From Styela clava (Eukaryota > Chordata > Ascidiacea > Stolidobranchia > Styelidae): a stretch of 64,000 bases of DNA. The stretch spans positions 14,942,001-15,006,000 of the forward strand of contig NC_135251.1 in the NCBI RefSeq assembly GCF_964204865.1, read 5' to 3'. The notes under the pieces are model-generated. The model was not told the origin of the DNA. It saw only the letters and a program-made list of their open reading frames with translations, and did no database searches. The position numbers and the translations under genes are program-made. Every line of letters begins with the position of its first letter. Within the stretch, counting starts at the first letter, position 1. Shown here piece by piece: positions 1 through 9,863 of this stretch.

Positions 1-1439
1 GATTCATTCGCTCTGACCCTATAGTGACACTGCGTGTCCCATTACTAATTAATTAATAACTCTCAAATTATTCGACATAATTCATTATTTATCCAAAATC
101 AATAGGCTTCTGGTCCGAGATATGATGAATGCACATGCAAAATTTGGAGCAGATTCTACCTCGCTTTCGTGAGATATCGCGTCTAACAGACAGACAGACA
201 AACAAATACCTATCAACATACTTACCGATCAAGATCGATAAGTAACAAAGTGTGTAGGTGTAAATGTAATGTGATAAGGTGACGAGAAGGGTCAAAAACC
301 ATAAAAACTACATTGATTTGGCATTGGTGACAATGTGATACAGTGAATCAAGATACATATAAACAAATCAAAACAATGCTGGTAAATTCTGCGCTCCGGC
401 AATTATAAAATCAATTATCAGGAAAACACTAACTGACTAATCACACGTAAACATGTCGGCCCATATAATTAATATATTATAATATGTTTGCAGTGCTTTT
501 CCTACAAAAATATGGAATAAAAAGCACTCGTTGACGTAAAATGGTGATGCCGTAGTTCAATTTCATTGCAAAAATACCACAGTGACAAAAAAATTGTTAC
601 TAAAAAAACAAGCTCCGTAAACAGATTGAAAGTTTCATTACAGTCTATGCACAAACATGGATTCGTGTATTGGGTTCTTTTGTCGTTTTCGATACGTTGA
701 ATTTAAAATCATTGTATCCGTTTCAATGCTTCCAATATTAATATCGAATTTCCAGAACGACCACCATTTCAACAGGTGCAGTGGTCTTTTTGGTGCTTTT
801 GTGAAAAACCTACTGTAATTTTCAAGATTCACTAGTGGACTACTATAAATTTAAAAGAGCCTACATAGCTATAGCCTACAGGCCTACTAGACTTACTATT
901 TCAGTGTCACAAGATTCAATTTACACAACAGCACAAAGAGGATCCAACATAAAATCTATCTGACACATTGATAGATACTGAGATAATGAGTTTAAGCAGG
1001 AAGAAGTGACTAAAAGGCTTGTTTACTTGTTCTGTTCTTTCAAAACCATCATTCCGATTCAAAATGTTTGAGCAAATGCTGATATCTTATTTTAGTGTTG
1101 CCTATTTCAGTATTCGCTATTTCAGGTTTTTAGGAACTACAGGGCTAATTTTTGATTACTGCAACTAAACTAAAACTCCTCCGAAGGCGAACTGAATTTT
1201 TAGTTATTCAATTTATAGCTAAATTCAAGATTCTCAGATAGCAATGCACTAATGTATAAAAATATGCCTAAGTCAGTGAGTGCAGGAGTAACAATGCGTC
1301 TAAATGGCTGTACAAATCTCAATTTTTTGGCACCTTTGACATCTTGCCTATTTTCGAACTACGATTTGGACCTTATGGTTTGCGAAAAAACGAGAGCACG
1401 TGGGTATTAGGTTTCCATTGAGGAAACTTTTTCTTTCAA
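1..1439. other. Gene-free 5' flank
   Basis: AT-rich sequence with only short open frames that lack splice context or recognisable motifs. I see no gene, structured RNA or element with terminal repeats here. The last part probably contains the promoter and transcription start of the TMEM19 gene that follows, but no core promoter motif stands out. Confidence 0.5.
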
Positions 1440-1460
1440 TTTTTTCTCTCTCGTTTACAG
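1440..1460 (+). promoter_or_regulatory. Polypyrimidine tract and 3' splice acceptor before TMEM19
   Basis: A long C/T tract ends in TTTACAG at 1460, about 90 nt upstream of the TMEM19 start codon at 1550. It is a good splice acceptor. It could close a 5'-UTR intron or, if the organism trans-splices a spliced leader as many tunicates do, receive the leader. The sequence alone cannot separate the two. Confidence 0.45.
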
Positions 1461-1549
1461 ATCATTTAGTTCGGATCGTCGTGGTGAGAGGTTCTCTATT
1501 TTGCACATATTCTGCCATTTAAGTGTCTTTCAAAGTTCTTTTAGGGACA

Positions 1550-4500
1550 ATGTCCGATACATCTTCGGGGTTGAAAATTTCTCATTCTTTGATGATATTT
1601 TTTGTTATTGTCTGTACAATTTTTCTGCCAGCAATTCTAGCAATTTGGTTGCTATCACTATCTATCAGAACCCATTATGGTGAGTATTCCATATTTTTCC
1701 TGAACTTGAGTTTTTGGTTGGCCATCAAACAACAAATCATTAAGATCTCATTTAAAATCTTGGTAGTGTAGTCCAATACGGTATCTCTGTATCTAGCAAT
1801 TCTCTGATCAGGTAAATTTAGTCTATATAGACTACAAATATATTTAATCCTGAAATCCTACTTTGTCTATAGTCTGGTATTTGAATCACACCTTCTGATT
1901 CAGTAATAATTTCATAATACACTAATAATGTTTCCTAACCTAAGTTCTGCGGTAGGTATTGTTAGTGTACTATTGCATGTGACTCGATTTTTCATGAGTG
2001 AGTTGTAGTCTACAATTATCATTTTAAGGACTGAAATTCATGATGATCACATGATTTTATTGTTCAGGTGGGATAAATGTTGTCACACCAATGAGATGGT
2101 TGCTTTGCACAGGTTTACCAATATTACTCGCAATTCGGGGTTTACACAAACACAGCTTATCACTTTCTGGTGCTATTGCAGGTAGATATTGTTATTCTGC
2201 TGTTCTATTTCATCCAAATCTTTTAGGCGTTAGACTCGCGTATTGTGTAGAATGCATAAATTCAAGATGAATGGCGAGCTAAAAATTGGATTTTTTTTGA
2301 ACTTCATCATATTTTTTTACTCAATATATCAGAGTTGGCTAAAAGTCACTCAACTCCAAGTCAATTATTTGGTTATTATAATCGGAGTTGGGAGTTAGTT
2401 GAGTACTAGCATTCCATTGAGATGATTTGAGTCTCTGATGAATGGGTACTCAGGTCCAACTTGAGTTGAAACAATGACTCAAAGCTCTCCCAGCACTGCT
2501 AAATATTAAATTCATTTTGTTTTGCTGCAACACAGCTTTATTTGTTGGTTTCACACTGACGATTGCAAACTATTGTTTTATGACTTCAATGATTGTGTTC
2601 TTCTTGACTTCATCAAAGTTGACAAAATTCAAGGCAGATAAAAAGAGAGTGCAGGAGGAAGATTATAAAGTTGGTATGAGTTGAAAATTACAGTAGTCAC
2701 TGGTTCAGTGTTATGCAAATGAGTTACAATATTGTATAATTAGTATTCCTGGTGTTGATACTTGATATCCTCATCGGGCCATATAAATAGAATATTTCGA
2801 TATCACATCTGCATCCAAAAAACAGCATTTTCTATTCATACTCTCTAATCGTCATCACAAATTCACACCTATCTGTATAGGGAGATCATTAAAACTGAAC
2901 GTGTGTTTCAGAATTGGTATTTCCAGAAAACGCAACCCTATGAGTTTGAAATCGGTAAACAATGAATTGAATTTCCAGACAAGCCCCTTGAAATGACTAC
3001 TGCATTATTTTTATCTTGGTTAAATTTTTTATTTAAAAAAGTCAAAGCAATTATAATTAATGAAACAATAATAATATATATACTTGTGATTTGGAATCAA
3101 TGATAGTCATATTCTTTTTGCTGTATGTAGTATGGGTAAATTCCTAAAACAATATGTTTTTTCTCTCACTAAACTAGCCTTTTTTTATCTCTTTATGTAT
3201 TCACAGGAGGGTCACGAAATTGGATTCAGGTTCTTTGCAATGGTGGGTTTCCATCAGCTATGGCAATTCTTTACATGATGGATTATGGGATTGGTGAATC
3301 ACCTATAAAATTCAGCGAACATGGATTCTATGTCAGGTCACAACTTAATCCTTTTCCCCTAACATTCGATTGCTTTGTTTAGCAATATGAGAATCCTATA
3401 TCCTAAACATAAAATTTTAAAGATCAGACAAAAATAAAAGCAATATGATTTGAACTGTTTTTTTTATTTAGCCTTTCTGCTGTTGTAAATAATCTGTGCT
3501 CACTATTTCTGAATCATGGTACCAGGAAACGTTTTAATTCTCAATTTCAATGTATGTGTCATCAATCTTCATTCCTATTAAGATTACTGTAATTTTGCTA
3601 GGGGTATTGATAGAACACCATGGGCACTCAACTTCATGCGAGTGTTAGGATACTACATTTTTAGTTTTAATATCTACACAAAATCATTTGATAACATTTT
3701 GCTACTTTTGAAATATATATTTTAGAATTTAAAAGTTGTAGAATAAATCATTAATGTGTTAATGTTTAAATTCCCATCTTTAATTTCAGTTCATGGCTTT
3801 CAGTCGCTGTGCTCGGCAGCATTTCTTGTGCGTGTGGTGATACCTGGGCATCAGAAGTCGGTTCTGTTATGGGTAATGGAAGTACAATTCTAGTAACTAC
3901 GTGGAAGAAAGTTCCTCCAGGTCAATATAGATATAATATTTGAATACTGTACTTGAAAATGGTTATTAATAAAGTGTTGTTTTAATATATGGCTGTGGTT
4001 CAATCACCTAGGGCTAGTAGTTCCAACCTTTTTAGTGGCATGGGGGCCTTTGCCCGAATATGCATGTGCAAAACTATAAATAAGCCAGTTTATTAACCCA
4101 ATAAGAACAGATGGTGTCTGCTAAAAACATTGATTTTCATCGAACTGCAATCTCAATAACAAGCAATGACAAAAATCCTGCACTCCATAAAATTACAAAT
4201 TGAATAATCCATTGTCGTAAATGAACCTGTTCCTTCATATGAATAAAATCTTCTGTTGTCCTGCAGCCAGACTTTGTCCATGGTTGTCTTTCATTTTGTT
4301 GAGCCCTGGAGGTCAGTGGGCAGTCAGTGAGGTGGTTAGAAAAGCTTTGACCCACCAAGTCTTGACTAATATCTTATTCTCAACTAAATTTTGTCCGGTT
4401 TTATTGCTCATTCAATTTATTACGATAATTTGATTCTAATATTTATCAAGGTACAAATGGAGGAATAACATCAGTTGGTACAGTAGCAAGTGCCTTCGGT

Positions 4501-5222
4501 GGCCTGATAATTGGAATCACATATTATCTAACAATGTACTTGACATGCCCTGTCGAAAGGTAATGATGTTTTCCAATGATATTTAGTGAATTTTTGTTGT
4601 ATCCTACCCTAAGATATTGTTTTTATTATTTGTGAATGTGATGTTAAAATCTGATGTCCATTTTATTAGAAACTACAAGTTTTAAAATGCTTCATCTGCA
4701 TGTGAAATATACCATTTGGAGTTCAGTCAGATAAACAATTCTTTTATTTTCAGCGATGTAAGAAAGTTATTGCATGATAAATGGTACTTAATATTTTTAT
4801 TCCATTTTTAGCCAACAATGGCCCATAATATTCACTGGGATGATATCAGGATTGTTTGGTTCATTTATTGATTCATTATTCGGTGCAACACTGCAGTATT
4901 CAGGTAGGTTTTACACTCTTGTTTCCGGGAAAAGGGAATCTTCGATAGGTTAAATTTGAGCTCCCAACTACCTCACACCTAATATATTAGCGGCATCTTA
5001 TTTTTATTTCAAATTCTTCATGCTTCACTACAGCATCTGTCATATTTTTCATTAGGTTTCAATGACATCACAAAAAAGATATCGAATTCTCCAGGGCAAG
5101 ACGTCAGATGGATTAGTGGGGTTAATATTATGGACAATCATGCTGTTAATGCCATAACTTGCTTCATTTCTGGCTTTACTGCGCCTGTTATATTTAGGAT
5201 CATCTGTCTGGTGTTAACATGA
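1550..5222 (+). CDS. TMEM19: TMEM19, DUF92-family multi-pass membrane protein, 8 exons
   Basis: Exons: 1550-1679, 2068-2181, 2536-2673, 3207-3336, 3790-3920, 4451-4559, 4812-4903, 5056-5222. All introns are GT-AG and the phases agree, giving 336 residues, about the length of vertebrate TMEM19. Family landmarks are in order: a first hydrophobic segment at about residues 12-38, GGSRNWIQVLCNGG, SCACGDTWASEVG, VPPGTNGGITSVGTVAS, SQQWPIIFTGMISGL, FIDSLLGATLQYSG and, near the end, MDNHAVNAITCF. DUF92 proteins are integral membrane proteins; plant and bacterial relatives act in phytyl-phosphate/isoprenoid metabolism, but the animal function is not established. The start is the only in-frame ATG before the first hydrophobic segment and lies after a likely splice acceptor. 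The gene is convergent with GLYCTK. It looks intact. Confidence 0.93.
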
Positions 5223-5537
5223 CAAGGTTAATAATATTGTGCGATCTACGAATTTTATGATGTATTGGCCATCCATTGCACAGATAAGCACTAGTGATTG
5301 ATGCCTCTACAAGTGAGAATTTTGTGAATTGCGACTGCTATTATATTTCTCAGGTCCATCCGACTGTACTATCAAATTAAGTTGATTTACATCTCAAACA
5401 TCAATAATGTGATTTAAATTATATTGCACACTTTATTCATGTACTCAACCGTTAAAATTTGTAAATCCATGACATTTGTAACAAGGTATCCGAATAATTG
5501 CTTAAAAAATGATAGGAATTGTTATTGAGCAATGCCG
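5223..5537. other. Convergent TMEM19/GLYCTK intergenic region
   Basis: This 315-nt gap holds the 3' untranslated regions of both convergent genes. It contains a minus-strand poly(A) signal and, at 5450-5535, a degraded direct copy of the last coding bases of GLYCTK. No other gene is visible. Confidence 0.6.
5432..5437 (-). terminator. AATAAA poly(A) signal of GLYCTK
   Basis: AATAAA on the minus strand about 100 nt downstream of the GLYCTK stop codon. It is the only canonical signal in the gap on that strand. No matching AATAAA is seen on the plus strand for TMEM19. Confidence 0.55.
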
Positions 5538-5657
5538 TTAAAACCGTTGAATCGTTAAAATTTGTAAATCCATGACATTTGTTCCTGTAAGACCAGTTTT
5601 TAACAAGGTATCCGAATAATTGCTTAAAAAATGATAGGAATTGTTATTGAGCAATGC
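5450..5657. repeat. Imperfect tandem duplication of the GLYCTK 3' coding end
   Basis: The segment 5552-5657, which encodes the last part of GLYCTK, recurs as a direct copy at 5450-5535. The outer copy is near-identical but lacks 19 nt (the bases at about 5582-5600). The stop codon (5538-5540) lies between the copies, so the outer copy is in the 3' UTR and the protein is unaffected. Confidence 0.85.
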
Positions 5658-7640
5658 TTTTTCTGCTTGTGCTAAATCAGATGGGTCTGTGATAAAGTTA
5701 GAACTGCTATCAACAAAGGCTCCAGCAGAATCTGTAGGTCCATCCTGGCCATCTGTTCCACCAGAAAGAAAACAGAGATTGTAATCAATGTTTTTATAGT
5801 ACTTGAAAAGGTGAATTGCTGCAGCGAGTACCATTTCCTGGTTTCTACCACCTTTACCAGTTCCATTTACTGTAACTGTAGTTTCACCAGCAGCAATTAT
5901 GCAGATTTTGTGTAGAATTGGGTTGGAGCTAGTTATTGATTGATGTAACTTTCTGGCGAATCTATTGATATTAGATATCCATGGCCAGTTCTTGCTTTCA
6001 TATTTTCTGATAAGATGCTCGTATAGGAATTTAGTGAATTCTTCTTCGGTCTCTAAATGACGCTTTGTAATACATTCTATCACTTTGATCATGAATTCAA
6101 TTAGGAAAACACCGACATCTCTTGCTTCTCCTTCAACGCTTGAGGAAAGAACAAAAGCCATGTATCCCAACGTTTCTGCTTCCTTCAACGATGCGTTCAC
6201 AGCTACAGTATTTGAACCAACGAGGATATTTTGTACATGTTGTAGATCCCCTGGTTTATTTTGAACTGGATTTAGTAGAATCGTTTTTGCATCAGCGGAG
6301 ATATTGTTGTGTAAACCATATTTTTTCATTATTATTCTTGTTTGCTCAACATTGCTTTCCGTGCAAACTGTTGGGCCACTTGCAATTAGGTCTAATGGAT
6401 CTCCAATAATATCTGATAGGATTAAAGCGACCATCTGAAAAATTAAATTAACACTCTTAGTGACCTTAATATTATTTAATATAGATGCCCTCTCGCTCCA
6501 AACAAGCCTCTGCATAAGCAGCCACTTTATTTTAGAGGGGCATAATCTTTCAGTTTTGGCAATATATAGCCGTGAGGTGGTGGGCATGAGATTGAACCAG
6601 AGATTTTAGCCTGCCATCATATTTAAGGCTAAGCTATCCTACTATCCTCTGTAAATTCAATAATAAATATATTATAAGTTGTTTTCTCCTTCATACCTTA
6701 GATGGGTATGCAATTTGTGCTAATCCTCCTCCTTTCACTATAGATAGTGATCTTCGTATTATATTCAACTCTTGGATTGTTGCTCCTTGTTTTGCGAGAA
6801 ATGATGTAACACGCATTTTGTCATCTAGTGTCAATGGCGGAATAGGAGCGCAAAGAAGTGCAGACCCTCCTAATTATAAATTATTTCGATGATATTTCAT
6901 GATTCATGTATGAAGATTAAGGTTTTTATATTGTGCATACCTCCTGACACCAATGTTATAACTATGTCGTCTTTTGTTAAATCCCGTAACATAGCTATTA
7001 TTCTCTGAGTTGCACAAATGCAAGATTCGTCCGGAAGATTGTTAACTGCACCTTCACACATTGAGATTTTTCCATCTTTGTCTGGCAGGAGGAAGCTACA
7101 GAATTGATGAAAAAACATTTGGGTTAATTAATTATTACATGTAAGCCAGTGAAGTAGTTGGAAACAACAAATTATGGATGCTCCTAAATGCAACCACGGT
7201 GCTTATTCCCCATCATCCTACCAACCTTTTTCCTGCCTCTTCCAGAATTTTCGAAGTCCCTGAAGGTACACTGATTATTCCTCTAACCAGATGGTCTCCC
7301 AGCAGCTGTTGAACAGCCCTGCACATTCCTGATACTGCTTTTCCAAATCCAACTATATGCACATTGTGTCGCAAGTCATATGTTTTCGAGCCTAAAATGG
7401 AACCAGCGTTTACAAAGCAAACTGTCAAATCTGCATAGTAATTTAAACAACCGAAATGATTGTTATTTATGTTGTTAATTATGTATGCTGTTTGTTATTA
7501 CCTTATCCTTAACTCTAGCACTTACCAACAGCAAGTGTGTCTCCAAGTCTTTCCAAATTAGAGTGAACCAAAGCAGGGGGCAAAACTGCACCGATGGCAC
7601 TTTTGAAGATCCTTTGTGAAGCTTCTGCAGGCATTCTCAT
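5538..7640 (-). CDS. GLYCTK: D-glycerate 2-kinase (GLYCTK, MOFRL family), 5 exons
   Basis: Exons in coding order: 7526-7640, 7226-7430, 6941-7095, 6697-6869, 5538-6434. They total 1545 nt in consistent phase with GT-AG borders, giving 514 residues, close to the roughly 520 of vertebrate GLYCTK. The enzyme phosphorylates D-glycerate in serine and fructose catabolism. Visible family motifs are VGFGKAVSGM, LVSGGGSALLCAPIPP (about residue 155), KGGGLAQIAYPSK, LSDIIGDPLDLIASGPT, GGRNQEMVLAA, SGGTDGQDGPTDSAGAF (about 440) and the C-terminal TGLTGTNVMD. The start was placed at the first Met of the first recognisable exon because the next residues match the family N-terminus and an upstream in-frame stop is close. 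No clear mitochondrial targeting peptide is seen; a longer N-terminus on another exon cannot be excluded. Confidence 0.92.
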
Positions 7641-8459
7641 TTTGTTATGTATAGCATGAAGTAATAACCTACTTAGTGCATCGCCCCTATTTATTGAATT
7701 TTCAATGGGAAAGTAACTGTGCCCTTCAATATAATGATGTTGTTGTTACATTGTGTAATAAGAACTTATATTACTGGACAGCTTATCTACTACTACATAA
7801 CAATATTTGAACTATCCATGATGATAATTGGTTAAAGTTTTCAGCCAATTCAATTGCAGTCAACGATTAAATTTATATTTCAGCAATAAATACAGATTTT
7901 ATATATTATCAGTGAAACAATGTGAAAATGTAGAAAACCACAATTGCAGACACAAAGATAATGTATCTTATTGACCATGCTCATCGGAAACCATTACATT
8001 TACATAATAATAGAAAAACATCTAAATACCACCAAGCTATAACATAATGCAATCATTCTGAAGAAAAAGGTATAGTGAGTATATATGTGCCACAACAAAA
8101 TAAGGATTCAAACATGCTATCTGTTCTGATTTGCGGCAAGAAAAGGGTTTTCCCATGGGATAAGAAACAAGCTGATTTGGTTGAAGGATGTGGCAAAGTA
8201 CTGGCTAGTCAACATACTTTCCCACTTTTTGAACCAGGCATTCTCAATCGTGAATGAGATAACCAATAACTTGAGCAGTGTTTTCATCACCTGCTAATTG
8301 GCAAATTATAGCTTTTGGATTCCAAAGTTTTATATCTCATGGCATACTAAAGTTCTATTGCATCTCAAATAGTACACTATAAAATGGTTAGTATTGTGTG
8401 GCACCCTGTGGTTATCATTTTAGGCAGAGAAAAGCCCCTATTGCTACTAATGATTTTGG
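7641..8459. other. Intergenic region between GLYCTK and CHMP7
   Basis: About 0.8 kb holding the presumed GLYCTK promoter and 5' UTR on the minus strand and the CHMP7 3' UTR. A short plus-strand open frame at 8075-8257 has no splice context or motif and is taken as chance. Nothing else is recognised. Confidence 0.5.
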
Positions 8460-9863
8460 TCAGCTTGTAAGGCTAATTTTATGAGTATGATTTGTTTGAA
8501 CATTTCTTGTTGTAGTTTCTGTACGGCCAGGTGAATGAGTTGGTGGAATAGGAAGATCAACAATCCCTGGTTCAAGAGTAACCGTTGTCATTTTATTACA
8601 TATATCTTCTAAACCAATGGTATCTTTAGGACCGTTTATTAATGCAGCTAACTCTGTTTCTAAATCATCATCAGAAGTATTTTCACAGGATACTGGGGTA
8701 GAAATAATTTCACTGACTTCGGACTGGTTATCCAAAACATTTGCTACGTCATCCATTGTGCTTTGCACCACATCAAGTGAGAGTCCTTTTGAAGCCTTTT
8801 TATGAGCAGCAACAGCACTCTTATAAGTATCCATAAGCAATTTATCAGTTTTACATTGGTTTAAACTTTCTAACAGCTCTTCAATGTTGTTTAAATTTTG
8901 CTCTTTATTACTGAGTGATATTTCTAGTCTTTTCTTTTTCCGAAGTGCACCCAATGCCATGGTCCGTTGCTTGTTTTTAAGTAACTCCTTTGCTTTCTGA
9001 GTACAACTCTCCATTTCCTGGCAAGTGTTATTAATGGTCTGCTGCAAATGTGTTCTTGTTTCACAGAGCTGTAGTATTCCAATATCAACATCCGAAAATG
9101 GAATTACCTTTTTATTGCCAGGCTTTGCAAACTTGATATACTTCTCGCTCAAAGCAACATTATGATTGTTCTCAGCGGCTTGCTCGCTTATTAATTCATG
9201 TTTAGATTTAATTTCTACAATTCCTTTATTCTTCAGAGTGGCCAGCGTCAAATCCAAACTCTCTGTATCGCATAAAATAGTTTTGGTTATATCCTGTAAT
9301 TGCAAATAAGAAACAACATTCAGAAATTCATGATTATGTTCATTCTTCGAGGCATATTGATGGAATTTTGCCATCACTTCATTGCATTTGTGTTCCAATG
9401 CAGAAACAATAACAAACTGGCCCTTTTTCAGGTCCCGGCCTGATCTAGTTTTAATGGGACTGAGAACTTTATCAGCCATCCACGAAGCAGGTTTTTTAAC
9501 ACACCAATTCAACCCCCATCCTACCCAAGACTGATTAGCATGGATATCATGTGTATATTGTGCAGTTGGAACAATTTCCCCATTTTGGATCATATCATCA
9601 AAAACAGTTTGTAGTCCAAGTGGCCTTTTCCCTTGACGGGTTAAGTTGTTGAACAAGTTATCCCATGAGACATATCCATAAGGTAATTTTGCAGACATAT
9701 CTTGTATCAATTTTTTCCAAAACGCCATCTTGTTGTCCCAGTGATGAGGGTTAACCGATCTATCAGCCGGAAAAGCAGAAAACAAAAAATTCATGCGTTC
9801 ATCATCACCCCAACAATCTGTAAATTCTGATGGATGTGTGTTTGATTGCATCTTGTTATTCAT
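8460..9863 (-). CDS. CHMP7: CHMP7, ESCRT-III subunit, single coding exon
   Basis: An uninterrupted 467-codon frame; vertebrate CHMP7 is about 450 residues. The N-terminal half is the winged-helix (ESCRT-II-like) part; residues about 113-136 form a Trp-rich hydrophobic stretch (WVGWGLNW then KKPASWMADKVL) that fits the known membrane-binding loop. The C-terminal half (about 240-410) is a charged, helical SNF7/ESCRT-III core, with DVDIGILQLCETRTHLQQTI at its start and the acidic DDDLETELAALI helix near its end. The tail has a type-2 MIM-like LPIPP at about 436. CHMP7 nucleates ESCRT-III at the nuclear envelope and endosomes. The coding region has no intron. The ATG at 9863 lies 18 nt after a strong splice acceptor and overlaps the stop of the upstream gene by 8 nt. 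A second Met, codon 5, is an alternative start. Confidence 0.92.
   Translation of the reverse strand: MNNKMQSNTHPSEFTDCWGDDERMNFLFSAFPADRSVNPHHWDNKMAFWKKLIQDMSAKLPYGYVSWDNLFNNLTRQGKRPLGLQTVFDDMIQNGEIVPTAQYTHDIHANQSWVGWGLNWCVKKPASWMADKVLSPIKTRSGRDLKKGQFVIVSALEHKCNEVMAKFHQYASKNEHNHEFLNVVSYLQLQDITKTILCDTESLDLTLATLKNKGIVEIKSKHELISEQAAENNHNVALSEKYIKFAKPGNKKVIPFSDVDIGILQLCETRTHLQQTINNTCQEMESCTQKAKELLKNKQRTMALGALRKKKRLEISLSNKEQNLNNIEELLESLNQCKTDKLLMDTYKSAVAAHKKASKGLSLDVVQSTMDDVANVLDNQSEVSEIISTPVSCENTSDDDLETELAALINGPKDTIGLEDICNKMTTVTLEPGIVDLPIPPTHSPGRTETTTRNVQTNHTHKISLTS
9856..9863 (-). other. 8-nt overlap of two reading frames (stop/start junction)
   Basis: On the minus strand ATGAATAA serves as the CHMP7 start (ATG AAT AA.) and as the final codons of the upstream membrane-protein frame (CAT GAA TAA). 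It sits 18 nt inside an exon whose acceptor (TTCTATTCCAG at 9881-9891) matches the phase of the upstream gene. This layout fits a dicistronic mRNA with reinitiation, or an operon in which the same acceptor also receives a spliced leader for CHMP7. Confidence 0.65.

Noticed and set aside
6122-6409. Plus-strand frame antisense to GLYCTK exon 5
   Set aside because: Shadow of a well-supported coding exon.
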